Positions 11,578 through 25,600 of a stretch of 64,000 nt of DNA are shown here, piece by piece (position 1 is the first letter of the stretch; each line of letters opens with the position of its first letter). The stretch is taken from the NCBI GenBank assembly GCA_036768485.1, contig JAVLUZ010000417.1, forward strand, positions 372,001-436,000. Reading direction: 5' to 3'. The position numbers were made by a program, and so were the translations under genes. The notes under the pieces were generated by a model, which searched no databases, was not told where the DNA came from, and saw only the letters and a list, made by a program, of their open reading frames with translations. This DNA comes from Mermis nigrescens (taxonomy: Eukaryota > Nematoda > Enoplea > Mermithida > Mermithidae).

Positions 11578-11998
11578 CAGCGTTTTTTCTATTCGGCAAA
11601 GATTTTTCCCGATGTACAAAGACTTTTCGGGACCGTCTTTGTACATGTACAAAGATTTTTCGGAAGACAAAAATTGCAAAAAAGTCTAAAATTCGCGAAA
11701 ATTTGCGGCGCTTCACGCCGAAATGAGTAATTGTGTGTTCTACATTTCAAAAGGAAAAATGTCAAATTTTTCGGCGCTTTGCGCCGTTTCAAGACGATAC
11801 TTAGTGACTTTTGCCTTTAGAGACCCAGAAATTAGCTAAAATACACTACCAAAAGTCTAACAACTTTGGTTTTACAACACTAAAATCACTACTGTACCAT
11901 ATTTTAGTGCCCGAAAATTTGTGTGTACAAAATGTACAAAGACTTTTGGGGACCATCTTTGTACATGTACAAACGGACCTTGTAGAAAAAACACACTG
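11578..11998 (+). mobile_element. hAT-like MITE family G, copy 1
   Basis: The ends are CAGCGTTTTTTCTA and TAGAAAAAACACACTG. Imperfect 8-bp flanks are ATTCTTAT and ACTTTTAT (6 of 8). Inside both ends sit TTTGTACATGTACAAA palindromes, and the middle holds two GGCGC-loop-GCGCC hairpins. Copies: 40178-40520 (reverse) and 16489-18346 (interrupted). No coding capacity. Confidence 0.7.
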
Positions 11999-12006
11999 AC
12001 TTTTAT

Positions 12007-15000
12007 GCTGTTTTGCTATATCGTTCTTTGGCTTTAGTTATTGATCATTTGGTGGAAATGTCTCTTTTATGATAATTTTCGCATTTCGAAATTTTTAATT
12101 TTAAAGCTTAATATTCTATTATTTCAACGAGAAACACGCACTTACCCCACTGTAGCTGTCTTTTCATGTAATCCTCGGAGATTTTCACTTTAGAGCGTCT
12201 TGTGCTTGACGTAAAATGTGCATGTATCGTATTCATTTGTACATAATCCGAGTCACACGCATCATTGGCGATTTTGATATGACCTCCTTAAAATGTTGCT
12301 AATTCTCAGCAGAATTTTTGATCTTTCAACCCCCAAAAGCATATGTTATTTCAAGCGATTTAGTATTTTTTGACTTAAAAACCCAATGTAATTCGATTTT
12401 ACAAGATTATTTGTTTTTGATGTATATTCGCGCCTGTATACAGAGTTTTATTTGGAGAGGAGCAAAATTTTTGAAGTCGAATATCTCGTCAATTAGTGGG
12501 AGTCATGTGGAAAAAATTACATTTCGGCATTTCTCAAGGAGATCGCTATTCAATGGAGTAAACAAAGTTCAAAAATCTGAGAATTCATTTGTTTCATAAA
12601 ACCAGCATCGTTTTCTATTTCAGCATCTATATCAAGTTTTCAGACCATTTAACTGAATAAGCCTGACTCACCCTTCCTATACGGAGTTAATTCATATATC
12701 GGTCGTGTTTTGCTGTGTACCTCGGTTAATGGACGAGTTGTTTTTTTTGTAAGTTTAAGCTCACGCGAATAAGTTTTTCTTCTATTATAAGTACACTTAT
12801 TTTGATTAGAGGTGTATCGTGCATTTATTATGGGTGCACAAGGTCAGAGTGGTCAGGAAAGGGTGAAATGCAGGATTCATAAGACATTAGTTAAATTTAT
12901 TAGGTAAATCATATCGAATTCACTTCAAAATACACCATTTTAGGCCGAATAAACCCAGCAGTACCTAATTTTCGGACCCTTCAGCGGGGGTAATACCCTC
13001 CTTTCACCCGTCCCTATGTGCATACGTGGCATTTACGAATATTATTTGATTAACAAAAAGTGGGCGTTTTAGAGAAAATTTTAGTGATTACTAATTTTCC
13101 GCTATAAAATTTTTTTGCTAATTAGCGCTTTTAATCGTGTTAAGTCATTACAATTGACGTTCTCAGATGTCAACCGATTCAGCAAGGACTTTAGATTACT
13201 TTTAAGTATTTTCTTTACTTAAATATCGTCGAATGTGTGGTTGTAGATGTTATAGTATTTAACAAACAACTTGGGATGCGAGAATAGCGTTCAGCTTGAT
13301 ATCTGTGGAGTAAAAGTATGTTTGTATGCGCTATTTATCAAACTTGAAAATCAAATGGAACCAAATTAAAATTTACACAGTATAATGTCACGTTACTAAA
13401 CAAGTATTTCGCCATGTCGGTTTCAGAGTAGCGTTTGTAAGCTGCTTTTATGCAGGTATGGGACACGGTACAAAATGTAGCCCTGATATGCCTCTAATCT
13501 TTATATATTTTTATAGCTCGTAGGTAGATCATTGGATGGAAGCACCATGATTTTATCATACTGTAGTCTGTTCAATTCTGCATGACCCTTCGCTGATGAT
13601 TTTGAAAAATTTCTGCCGGAGTGCATCAATGTATATAGCTGTTTTTAAGATTGAAATGCTTTCTTTTAATTTTTTTATCTCATAAATATGATGTATGATT
13701 TATATTCACTCTCTGTTCCTCCAAAAATTTCGAAAAAGAGTGTTTGGAATAGAACAGACATGTACGTATGCTTATGCTGTGCTGCGCCTTACGTTTGTTT
13801 GTTTAGATTTGATTAGTCCCCTTCGTTGTATTGTACTATTTATTTATATTATTTATGTTGTTTAATTTATTTCAACGTTTGTCACGTCTTTAAACGAAGA
13901 GACTGACAAAAACGAATCATTTGTGAATGTACGTAATATACTTTTATTGTATTACCTATAAGCTTCTTGCTTCTTTATTTACTGAATTGTGTAAGAAAGC
14001 AAATAAAGATAATTAAAGTCTACCTATTCTATTCATGGTATTTAAGTACGACCGGACAGAACTTAGTCAGTGGGCAAACGAAGGTCTAGTCCAATTTGGG
14101 GTATCCGTCGTAAAAAAGTATTGAATTTTAAGTTTTTTGGGCTATAAATTGTCTCGAAAAAGTTGTCATCTTTAAGATAGCAGAGCACAAAAACGGACGA
14201 CATTGTATTTTGCGAAATATGCACAGAAAATCAATTTTTGATCGACGAAAGCTGATAAAAGTGGTTTAACGAGCAATGGTCTTGATTGAATATAATGGAG
14301 AGTTGGGAACATATCCTAGCATTTATCCTACCAAATTTCCTAGGTCATTTTCGCTCCTGATCTTCAAAAGACTCGACTGAAGATGAGATTCTAGAGATAT
14401 ATGAAGCGGTGCAGAAATGGTAAAAGTTGAGAAAGTATGTATGCAGCGAATCTTTATTTCGGAAAAGTATGGAAAATTTTGAGAAAAATGGGTAAAAAAG
14501 AAACTGTTTTCAATAAAATAATTTGAATCACTCTCAAACGGCGCCCTACAGTTTTGTGCTGTTTTAACATGTGAAACATGTCAAAGTTTTTAGTAATCTC
14601 TTAGCGATTTCGGCCCACCACATCCCCTCCCAGAATCCGGTTGCCTATAGGGATGTGCCGATACCGCTTTTGTGAAAATGACGAATAAAAATAATTCATA
14701 AAGGCCACAAGACTTTCATTGTATATAAGAAAGAGAAATATGGTTTATAGGTGCCAAGAAAGCCATCAAATCATTAATAATAAGTTAGATCTACGATGAA
14801 GCTCCAGAAACGTTTAAGAGATTGCATCAAATGATAATCAAAGATCATTGAAAGACGTTACCTTATGCATTCTTTATCTCACTAACTATGTTGGGTCGAT
14901 TGAATTGCGGCCGCCGCCCCCACTCCATTTGGCCCGCTCTTAAGTGAACCTGAACAGTTTTGCTATACATGTATCTATGCTTGCTACCCGCTCTCTGCTG

Positions 15001-15011
15001 CTATATGTAGC
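12007..15011. other. Gene-free stretch
   Basis: I see no supported exon. A reversed family D repeat lies at about 12832-13025 ('cggacccttcagcgggggta'). The rest is AT-rich unique-looking sequence, including a weakly T-rich region around 13660-13980. Confidence 0.4.
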
Positions 15012-15299
15012 CAGTGATCGGACCGAGGCCTCGGCCTCGGCGTTTTTTGGAGCCTCGGCCTCGGCGCCGAGGGCGAAGCTGAAAAGTGCCGAGGCGCCGA
15101 GGGTTAAAATCAAATTTGAACAAGTTTAACATATCCGTTGAATATTAACTATTTAGAATGCATCTGCAGTGCACAGGCTATTTTAAACCTATAGACTTTT
15201 CTTATGGTTTTAGTCGCGTACCCAGTTACACCAAGTTACATACAACAAAGTGCCAATTTATCATTCAAGTGATGACTAAGTTTTGATATTCATGCTCGC

Positions 15300-15830
15300 T
15301 ACATGGATCGGAAACACACATTTCCAAAGGGGGGGTGAGGGAGGGTTATTACACTCCTCTCAGGGTACAAGACTCAAGTCACTGTCAGACGATTTTTGGT
15401 GAAAAGCTTCTGAATATTTTTTGAACTTAATTTATACTATGGCAAAACTGCAGCTAACTATTAGAATTTCACGAAGTGATACAGTATTTTTGAATGTAAG
15501 CAAGAGTGAAGAGACAACCTATCATTATAAAACATGCATGCAACAGCTCAACATTTTCGGGAGGGCTCCTCGGCATACATGTAACGGCTTGAAATTTCGG
15601 TTAGGAATCCCTGGTCATGGCCATTTTTAGAAGGAGGGGTGATAAGCGACTCTAATTTTATGTCAAAAATGGCAAAAGCACCTAAAAATAGCCAACAAAG
15701 CGCAAATTTTCGCCAAAAATGTGGAGGGTGGGTCAAAATTTTCTGACGTTGGAGGGAAAGGTGTGGGGAGGACGTCCAACCCTGGGTAGGTGGGGAATTC
15801 CCTAAACCCCCGTGTTACACTTATGGTTTT
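15300..15830 (+). repeat. Dispersed repeats, families D and A, inside the hAT element
   Basis: A family D piece (about 15300-15420, 'gggggggtgagggagggtta') is followed by a family A copy (about 15576-15830, 'catacatgtaacggcttgaa'). A degraded continuation with 'ggccgaaaatcgcaaaa' runs to about 15960. Confidence 0.5.
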
Positions 15831-16421
15831 CGGCCATTTTTATGGGAGAAGGGTAAATGATCACGAATTTTCGGCCGAAAATCGCAAAAACGCACCTAAA
15901 ATGGCCAATAAATGCAGGTTTTGCCAAAAATCAATTTCGGCAAGTGCATTTTTTGGAGCCATTTTTATACAATGTTAAAATACTTTCTTGGACAAAGTGA
16001 TATTAATTATATCGTTTTTCAGTATATTTTAGGAAATTTCAAAAAATTTCGGAGCTTCGCGCAAAATATCACTAATATACTGTATTTAGATTTAAGCAGG
16101 GGCATTAAACACTCAAAAATCAATTTTTGTGTAATCTAGGCATCTTATGCATATTTAAATATCTTTTGTATCTATTTATACTGTTTTTTATAAATTTTAT
16201 GCAAAATAAGTACTATTTAATAACTTCGCACTTTTTTGCCGTTCAAAGATAAGATTGACTAATTTGTCCTGATGTTGCATTGGATTTCTAAGCACAGTAG
16301 TGCTTATTACAAGATTTAATTGGCATATTACAATATCTGTAATATTTCTGATTTTGTATTACAAGTTGTTTTAGCTTTCTCAGTCGAGTTTTATGTGTAA
16401 ATTTCATCAAAAGCTGATTAA

Positions 16422-16445
16422 AATTTCGGCGCTTCGCGCCGAACT
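16422..16445 (+). repeat. GC-rich hairpin motif copy
   Basis: The sequence TTCGGCGCTTCGCGCCG can fold into a five-to-six base-pair GC stem with a three-base loop. It is one of roughly a dozen dispersed copies; see findings. Confidence 0.6.
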
Positions 16446-16638
16446 AATATTATCAACTAAATTCAAGCCGAATTATCACATTTAGGGCCAGGGTTTTTTG
16501 TATTCGGCAAAGATTTTTCATAATGTACAGAATCTTTTCAGGACCGTCTTTGTACATGCACAAGGATTTTGGGAGAGACAAAAACTGTAAAAAGGTGTAA
16601 AATTTCCGAAAATTTTCGGCGCATCAGTAATTGTCTGT

Positions 16639-16802
<164 letters not shown>

Positions 16803-16914
16803 GATAGTGTATCTACACGTGCCGTGACTTGTACGGCCTTTGCGCACATTAGTGCGCCAATTCCGACCATCCGGTCGTTTGGTTCCACTTTGGCGATCCA
16901 GCCTTAGTTTTCAG

Positions 16915-17143
16915 ATCGATGGTATGACATGCGGAGGCATTCCGACCACGCAGTGTCAATTGGTTGGACTCTTGTCGCTATGTGTCGCGAGAGATACAAA
17001 GATGCGACCTTTTACTGTGGAACCCCCTACAAGTCCCCTATCACTTTTCACATTAAAAACATGGGCGACATGACCGCTATTCACGTTGAGCCTGTGCGGA
17101 GACCTGAAAAATCTATGTGCAAGCAGCACCCATTTTTGTTATA
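16915..17143 (+). CDS. Unrecognised exon-like open frame in nested insert
   Basis: After an acceptor-like 'tagttttcag' the frame (two bases, then CGA TGG TAT GAC) stays open for about 75 codons to TAA near 17143. It is clearly more GC-rich than its surroundings. The peptide has a balanced composition with RRHSDHAVSIGW, CRERYKDATFYCGTPYKSP and MGDMTAIHVEP. I do not recognise the family. It could be a terminal exon carried by a transposon, a degraded transposon gene, or chance. No upstream partner exon was found. Confidence 0.3.
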
Positions 17144-18023
17144 AACACATTATACAATATTTTCTTCTTATATTACTGTAGGCCAATCCCCCTGAGGATA
17201 TTTGGTTAGTTTGTGGTGGTTTAGCCTTGCGTTTTTCGGCGTGTCGCTTCCGACTCTATCAGCGCCATTTGCTTGTACATTATTTTGATTTAGTAAAAGC
17301 ACGAAAATCAACTGCCTAGGGGTGCAATATATCGCAGGCAGTTAGGAATTGGGAATAGGCCGGCCTCTACATTATTTCTTGCCGGGTTTCGTTGGGTAAA
17401 ATCTTTATTTATCATTTTATGCAAAATTCACAATTCCTTTTTCAAACCAAAAATCTATAAAAATTATTACATAATTTTTATAGTGGATGACAACCCGGAA
17501 TAGAGCTCTTTGTTGTTGTGTTTTAAGTACAGAGTGCTATTGGAACCGGAATTTGTAAGTAGTTTCGCAATAGGTAATCTGGCGCGAAACCTTTTCAATT
17601 CTTTTCGCGAAAAATTGTTCTTTTGGTCTAAAAAGGTCCAAGGACCTGGGGCGAATACCGGGGTTATCTAATTACTCCTGGTTAAGATCTGCGGTCGGCA
17701 TCTCCAACCCATAATCTCCATAAGTACCAGACAGATTACGTCTGTGGAGATTTTAGGTAGTAGGTATTCAGGGTCATTTTGGAAGAGTGCAGTGCAGGTT
17801 TTTACCGCAGCTTCTTGACCAGCGCTAGTCGTAGCATAGGTACTTAGGTAAGCCCCGAAGGTACTTACTGGGGTTCGTTGCTTTGGTAGTTGTTGTGTGT
17901 TGGGTATCTTCCCGACGGCGCGCTGTCGGTTTAGTTATCCGTACATACTTCAAGTAGGTACTTAATCAGCCAACTCGTTTGCGCGCGCTAAGACAACTCC
18001 AAAGTGTCAACAACGCCAGAAGT

Positions 18024-18025
<2 letters not shown>

Positions 18026-18116
<91 letters not shown>
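18026..18116. repeat. (TA)n microsatellite, about 90 bp
   Basis: A TA run at the right border of the insert, immediately before the right half of the interrupted family G element resumes. Confidence 0.95.
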
Positions 18117-18118
<2 letters not shown>

Positions 18119-19209
18119 TTAAAATAGTAGAATTTGCATTTAGAATGGAAAAAATGTCAAATGTTCAGAAACCCAGGAATTAGCTAAGATACACTACCAA
18201 ACGTCGAAAAACCCTGTTTTACCACACTAAATCGCTACTGTACCATACTATAATAGTACACAAAAATTTCATGCACAAAATGTTCAAAGACTTTTGGATA
18301 CCATCTTTGTACACGTAAAAAGGTATCTTGCACGAAAAAAACACTGTTTAGGACTGCATGCCGGTTGCAGGTCACACACTGGCAGTAAGTAAAAATGTGT
18401 ATGTTTAAAAATATGTTTATTAAAATATGTACAAAAATTTGTTCGCTCATACAAAGACACTACTTAATTTACTGGTCCCCCATTTGGGGAATTCACCCTT
18501 CCCTCAACTCTGGACCTTGGGAAACTATGATCGGAAAGTACAGTGCAGTTTCCGTCATATTACCTGCCACACCAGAATTGGATGACTGAAAAAGCGTGTT
18601 TAAACATGCATTACTGCAAAAGCGGGCACAACAATGGCTACAGTTCTGTCTCTACTTGGCTTATTTCGTTTGTTCGTTTATTTCTTCGACACTGTTTTCT
18701 TATTTATAGTAATAAAAGTTTTTAAGTGATTGTTCAGCCATATTTCTTATTAACTTTTTCAAGTCTTCATCAACGGCAAATTTGTAAATTAAGTATGCTT
18801 TCATGCTGCTGACTTTATTCAATAAATCCTTCACACATTTAGTCTACTATTATTGAAAATAAAAATGAATTGTTTGACATTCGATAAAGTGTTTAATATT
18901 ACGATTATTCTCTAGCTCATGTGCATACAAAATATTCTAACAGTACTATTTATGGGTATAGGTATAGAAGCTTGACCCTCGGCATTACCCTCGGCCTCGG
19001 CCGAGGCAAAGGATTTTAAGTCGCCTCGGCCGAGGCCGAGGCCGAGGGTCCAAAAAGTACCCTCGGTCCGATCACTGTATGTAGCTTACAAATAAATCTA
19101 TAAAAAAGTCTGATTATCAACATTCCTGCCTTGATAAACACACGAAATTGGATTTTTGACTGATTTAAGCAAAATTCACCTTTCGGAATGCGTTGAGTTT
19201 CATCACAAT

Positions 19210-19420
19210 TTTTAAAAGAATGAAATCTTTAATCGAATCGGAAATTAGTTCATTTTTGACCGATTCCGATACGATTCCGATTCTTGACAAATCATAAATG
19301 ACGATTCCGATTCGATGCCGATTCCTTAAATCTCATAATCAGATCACCGATTCCAATTTCGATTCGATTCCAGGAAAAATGACCGATTCTAGCCGATTCC
19401 GATTCCGATTAATCAAAACG
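19210..19420 (+). repeat. Degenerate (GATTCC)n simple repeat
   Basis: Many interrupted copies of GATTCCGATTC-like hexamers are present. Open frames through it are composition artefacts. Confidence 0.7.
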
Positions 19421-19429
19421 TTCCTATCG

Positions 19430-22400
19430 CCCAGGCACGTAGCTCTGGGGGAAATGGCTAGTCCGGACTCCGGATCCTCCGAAAATTCAGCAAAATCGGA
19501 AAAATATGACTTTATAAACGTTATTTTGTACTATTTTTGGCCTTTTTGGGTTTAGTCCCCCCAAAATTGGTGTTGGTCCCCCCAAAATAGGACGGCCAGC
19601 TACGTGCCTGCTACCGCCCATGATATCTATAGCTCAGTGGAGCTAAAAAATTTTTTGCCATTTAGCACTGACCCCTCTCCTCCCGTTATGCATCTATAAG
19701 GGAATGTCATACAACAATGTCATTGTTAAGCCGACTTCGTATGCAAAATCAGTATTGTAGATGCTCAAGAATTATAGGGGGAACTAATGCTCTTCTTTTT
19801 GGTGGCCAATTTATTCAAAAAAAATGTTAACGCTATGACCTCAATATTTTCAGCTTTTGGTTCAAAACTTTTTCGAGGTTCCTTATCCTCTTTTTAAGGA
19901 CTGCATGTAGAAAACTCGATAAGTCCCACAAAAACAATGGTGAATATGAAACCCACGAAGAAAATTGTACTATTTTCGTCCAATTTTTTGATTAATTTAA
20001 TTCATTCTTTTGCTGCGGTGCTTTATGGCGCTCATGCGACCCATGTACGAAGCTTATTTTTGAATGCTTCATACAGCCGTTATTTTCTTCAACGCAAAGA
20101 TAGCTTAACGACACAGGAGGTTATCTTAAAACTGCTTGCAATTTGCGCACTACTGCGGTAAAGTGGACTTAAAACTTCTCATCAATCATCATTAACTAAC
20201 TGCGTATTAGTCGAAAAATTTATTACTAAGGTAAGCATTTATTTTCCGAACAACTGCTATATTTAAGTTCGGCGAAATCATCTCATTGTTTAACCAACAG
20301 AGTTAATATGCAGAATTTGAACGATGGATGCTTCCTTTTTTGCTGAATATTAAAAATCGTGCTTTTTATATTCACTGAAGTCTCTTATGACCAAAGTGGA
20401 TTTGACGAGACAGTGCACGGCTGTCCTCTCACTTAAAAGTTGTCATTTCTTATGATTTTAAGTTTCCCATTTGTCTATGTACATTTTCTGACATTTAATT
20501 AGATTATTTGAATGTATATAAACAAACTTTAAGTGCCGAAGGTCGTTAGTAAAAAACCAAGCCGTTAAAAAATTTACAGCAAATACGTATATCGAAAATT
20601 GTTCGATTTTTTTGTGTATCATTTCATCTTGCTAACAATAATGCGTGCATGAATGCTCTTAAGTAAGTATAGTTTTTCGAATAATCTTTTAATGTTAATT
20701 TCAATTTTTTCGTTGAAGCTGGGATTCAACCTTCTCCGTTTTTATAATGTTGGAATGCGATGCCTGCATCTAATTGCTTTCACTTATTCGCCATGACTTT
20801 GCCTTTTGGTTATCTAGATTTATTTGCAGAAAAACACCACGTGATGAAATTTTACTTACAACGGATTAATTAAAGCATCAATAATAAATAAAATGCAATA
20901 GTAATAAAGATAATGATGTTAAAAACAATATCCTGCCCTTATTAATTAATTAATCAATTAACATTGCTTTATTGTTATCATTGTTATTGTTGTCGTCCTC
21001 TTTCATGATGCTGTTCTTGTATTTTATTCTTGTTGTCATTAGGAATCAGAAATCAGTATTATTCAAATTATTTGGATACAATGCAGCTGTAGAAATTTAA
21101 TTACCGCGTCAAAAACTTTCTTTTTTGCTTAAAAATGAATTATACTGAAATATGTCTGCCCAACTTTATTGAGCAAGAATGAATTACAAACACTTCCGAT
21201 TGTTTAGATGTTTCATTCGACCCGCGTAAAGAATCGTGTTTTAAGAATCCGCCGCTTATCAGCAGTGATCTAAAATTCATAAATAACGAATTCATTTCTT
21301 TTATCTTCATGAATTCAGCTTTTCTAGAGCCACACACAACTTATGAAAATTTTCCCCAAAAAAAACATTCAAAAAAAGGCACAAGAACTTTGTTCATCTG
21401 TCTTTGTAATTGAACGCTGAAATCAAGTGATTTTTATTTTGAATAGTGTAATGTTATCCCTTTAAAAAATTATTAATATGAAAGCTGTGATCTCGATTTC
21501 AGGTAATTAGCATAAAGGACGATCTTTGCTCTTCTATTTGCTAAGATAGTCTTCATTTAAATTCGAACTTCGAGAGTGTAGGGGATCGCATCCTAATGCT
21601 CAAACATGTTGCTCTTAGAAACAATGAAAGATTTATTTCATATTTATGCTTAAATTCAAAAGCATGTTTTTAGCTACTAATGTTTGCCTTTCACGAGCAT
21701 TACGCTTTCGACGAAAAGAGCTCAATTGTTATTGTACCAGCCGGTGAACGAAATACGCACTATGTTGCTTGTCGTCCAGATCAATTTTTTGATATTCTTG
21801 ATTCTACTGCAATTCATGAAAACTGAAGTTAGGTGCTCGAAGTCTGACATAAATGGATAAGCACATTATCTGACAAAATGGAATATCTGCAAAAGCTTTG
21901 GGTAACTTTTTTTCGATAAGTTAAATACTGATATAATGAATCATTTGTTTCATAATTGACCGAATATTTTATTTGTGTGTTAAAAATTGCATGTGTAGTT
22001 GAAGAAATTATCCAGCGAGGCAGAATTTTCACTAAAGCGAGTACAACAGAGTAAACAAATGAACAAAATTTGACCAGAATATTAGCCACATTAAGTGAAA
22101 TATTACTTCAGAAACGAAAATTACTGAATAACTTGATTTCCTGATATTCGTTGTAGTTTTGAAATAAGTTGCACTTGTACGAGTATGTTCGTTATGACAA
22201 CTTTTTATGTTTATCAATATTCAATTATGTTCCCTGTTTCACTTTTATCCAAAATTGACTTAATATGGCTTTTGAGAAACCCTATTTAAGCAAATTTCAG
22301 ACAAACTTTTCAGTCATTCATTATATCAGTACCTGATTTCTTCTCTGAACTTTTAACTCAAAATTATTAAAATACGAATTAGCATAAGTGAAAATATTCG

Positions 22401-22604
22401 TTAATGATAATTAGAACACATCTTAAGTTTTAAATTATGCTTTAAAGATAATTTCCTACTTTTTCAGAGACTTAGACTCACAGTCAAACTTAAATTACTA
22501 TAAATCAGCTGATTGGAATACATTTAATTAGCGTAAACACTGTTAACTTATTATTACTGAATACTTTCGGAATAGTGAACATAATGCATATCATTTAATT
22601 GCAG
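19430..22604. other. Gene-free stretch before the Ly6 exon
   Basis: A short GC-punctuated repeat piece lies at 19430-19690 ('ggcacgtagctctgggggaa'). The rest is AT-rich. The signal-peptide exon of the Ly6 gene should lie here or further left. I saw several short hydrophobic open frames (for example near 19937) but none with a phase-compatible donor that I would defend. Confidence 0.35.
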
Positions 22605-22697
22605 TTAGGCCAGGATTGCTGTGCTACCAATGTGAAAGCGAAACAGACTGTTTGAGTGGAAAATGCTTCGATGGCAATATTTGCATAAAATCAGTAG
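22605..22697 (+). CDS. Ly6 exon with first five cysteines
   Basis: The acceptor is 'catttaattgcag' and the donor is TCAGTAG|GTAGGTATG at 22698. The frame enters in phase 1 (TT then AGG) and leaves in phase 1. It encodes RPGLLCYQCESETDCLSGKC and then FDGNICIKS, carrying Cys 1-5. Confidence 0.85.
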
Positions 22698-25600
22698 GTA
22701 GGTATGCAGCACCACAAAGTAATGTATGCATAGAAGAGGTATTGGCGACATTTTTTCCATCTTAAAAAATCAAAGGTACTACATGCATGCATTAAGAAAC
22801 CTAAGAATGTGGGATCGACTAGATAGCGTTTTTACGCTAAATTGACATTAAATATCAGCATGAATGTTTTGGTGTAAAAACTAACATAATTGATAGTTTA
22901 TGGTCGATATTTTAGCTCCTTAGCAAATATGTGATTTCATTTCGTTTTTTTAAATTTCAAAAAATTCAGATAATATAACTTGAGAATTGTTAAGAAGCAA
23001 AGAAAAATGCTCCGATGGAACACAAAATGTAAATGTACTTCAATTTCTTTATTGTTAAGGATGCAAAAGGAGGGAACTAGGGAAAATTTTCCCATTTGCG
23101 CAGAAGCCATAGGAATGTGCTAAACAGTTAGACTGTCCCTTAACAACGCAAAAATCGAAGTATATTCTGCGGCCTTTGAAAAACGAGGGTGTAGTCACCA
23201 CAAAACGTTCTCAAGTGTTTCGCAAAAGAGCATTGAAGACACTTCCATGACTTAAATAATCAATGTATTATTTATTTATTGAAATCTTGACCTTCCACAA
23301 TGCTCTAACGTAAAAGATAATAGTGTAAACTTTACACCTACATGGCTAACTCAATAGTTTGCATGAAAAACCACAAAAAATATCTTTAATTCTTTCCAGA
23401 ATAAAGTAATCAAAATACTCGCCATCGTAATCAAAATTACTACGGAAAATTTGCAGAAACGCGCATAGGCCGACTCCGATTTTTGCGTTGTTTAGGGAAG
23501 TCTAACTGTTAAGCACCTTCCTATGGCTTCTGCGCATATAGGGAAATCCTTAACAATGAAAAAATTCAAATATATTTACCTTTTTTGTTCCATCAGAGCA
23601 TTTTTCTTTGCTAGTTCCCTTTTTTTATTTAATATTTTAGGCCATATATCCATAGGTGGGCAGCGCCGAAATTCTGGGGGGTACAAGTAGCTGAAGAAAT
23701 TTCTTTTTTCGTCTCGAACCCTTTACACTAAAATGATCACAGATCAAGAAATATTGCATTAAAAGAGAAAAATTTCTCCCTTTTTCATCAAGAAATATTG
23801 CATTAAAAGAGAAAAATTTCTCCCAAAATTGAGTTAGATAAGCTTTAGGACACGCTAACAGTAAAAAACCCGTATACTTTACACTTTTGTGCAAGAACCA
23901 TTAGGTGTAAAGAAATTTTAAGTTCAGATTCGTAATCTACAACTCAGGGGCAACATTTTAAAAAAATTGGTCCTCCGAAAATTGTCTGATACCCAATGCT
24001 CTGGGCGGAAAAGTGCTTCTCAGTGTAAACTTTACACTTGTGCTAATAACGCAATATTGGGTGTATAGAAACAAAATAAACTAGGATCTGTAACGCTAAA
24101 GTCAGGGCACATTTTAAGCATAATTAGCATGATTCGCCTACTTAACGGAGTAGCTGAAGAAATTTCGTTTTTCGTCTCGAACCCTTTACACTAAAACGAT
24201 CACAGATCGAGAAATATTGCGTTAAAAGAGGGAAAAAAATTTACATTTCGAGATATTGTAACCCTCTACACTATAAAACTGATTGGACTTCGCAGAAATC
24301 AAAATTGAGTTGGACAGGCTAACAGTAAAAAAACCCGTATACTTTACACTTTTGTGCAACAACCATTGAGTGTAAAGAAATTCTAAAGTCAGATTCGTAA
24401 TCTACAACTCAGAAGCAATATTTTTAAAAAATTTGCCCTCCGCAAATTCTTTGATACGAAAAGTGCTTCTTAGTGTAAACTTTACACTTGTGCTAATAAC
24501 GCAATATTGGGTGTATAGAAACAAAATAAACTAGGATCTGTAACGCTAAGGTCAGGGCTTATTTTAAGCATAATTAGCATGTTACGCCTACTTAGCGGAG
24601 TAGCTGAAGAAATTTCGTTTTTCGTCTCGAACCCTTTACACTGAAACGATCACAGATCGAGAATATATTGCGTTAAAAACGGGGAAAATTTTTATGTTTC
24701 GAGATATTGTAACCCTCTACTCTATAAAGCCAATTGGACTTCGCAGAAACCAAAATTGAGTTAGATAAGCTTTAGGACAGGCTAACAGTAAAAAACCCGT
24801 ATACTTTACACTTTTGTGCAACAACCATTGAGTTTAAAGAAATTCTACGGTCAGATTCGTAATCTACAACTCAGGGGCAATGTTTTTAAAAAATTGGCCC
24901 TCCGCAAATTGTTTGATACACAATGCTCTGGGTGGAAAAGTGCTTCCCAGTGTAAACTTTACACTTGTGCTTATAACGCAATATTGGGTGTATAGAAACA
25001 AAATAAACTATGATCTGTAACGCTAAGGTCAGGGCTAATTTCAAGCATAACTAGAATGTCCCGCCTACTTAGCGGAGTAGCTGAAGAAATTTCGTTTTTC
25101 GTCTCGAACCCTTTGCACTAAAAGGATCACAGATCGAGAAATATTGCGTTAAAAGAGAAATCAAATTTCGTGTTTTGAGATATTGTAACTCTCTACATTA
25201 TAAAACCAATTGGACTGCACAGAAATCAAAATTGAGATAGATAAGCTTTAGAACACGCCGAGTAAAAACCCGTATGCTTTACACTTTAGTGCAACAACCA
25301 TTGAGTGTAGAGAAATTTTAATGCCACATTCGTAATCTACAACTCTAGGGCAACATTTTTAAAAATGAAATTGGCCCTCCGCAAATTGTTTGATACTCAA
25401 TGCTCTGGGCGGAAAAGTGCTTCTCAGTGTAAACTTTACACTTGTGCTAATAACGCAATATTGGGTGTTTAGAAACAAAACAAAGTAGAATCTGTAACGC
25501 TAAGGTCAGGGCACATTTTAAGCATAATTAGCATGTTTCGCCTACTTAGCGGAGTAGCTGAAGAAATTTCGTTTTTCGTCTCGAACCCTTTACACTAAAA

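Noticed and set aside
19937..20161. Hydrophobic N-terminal frame as the missing Ly6 signal-peptide exon
   Set aside because: No donor in the required phase 1 follows the hydrophobic segment.
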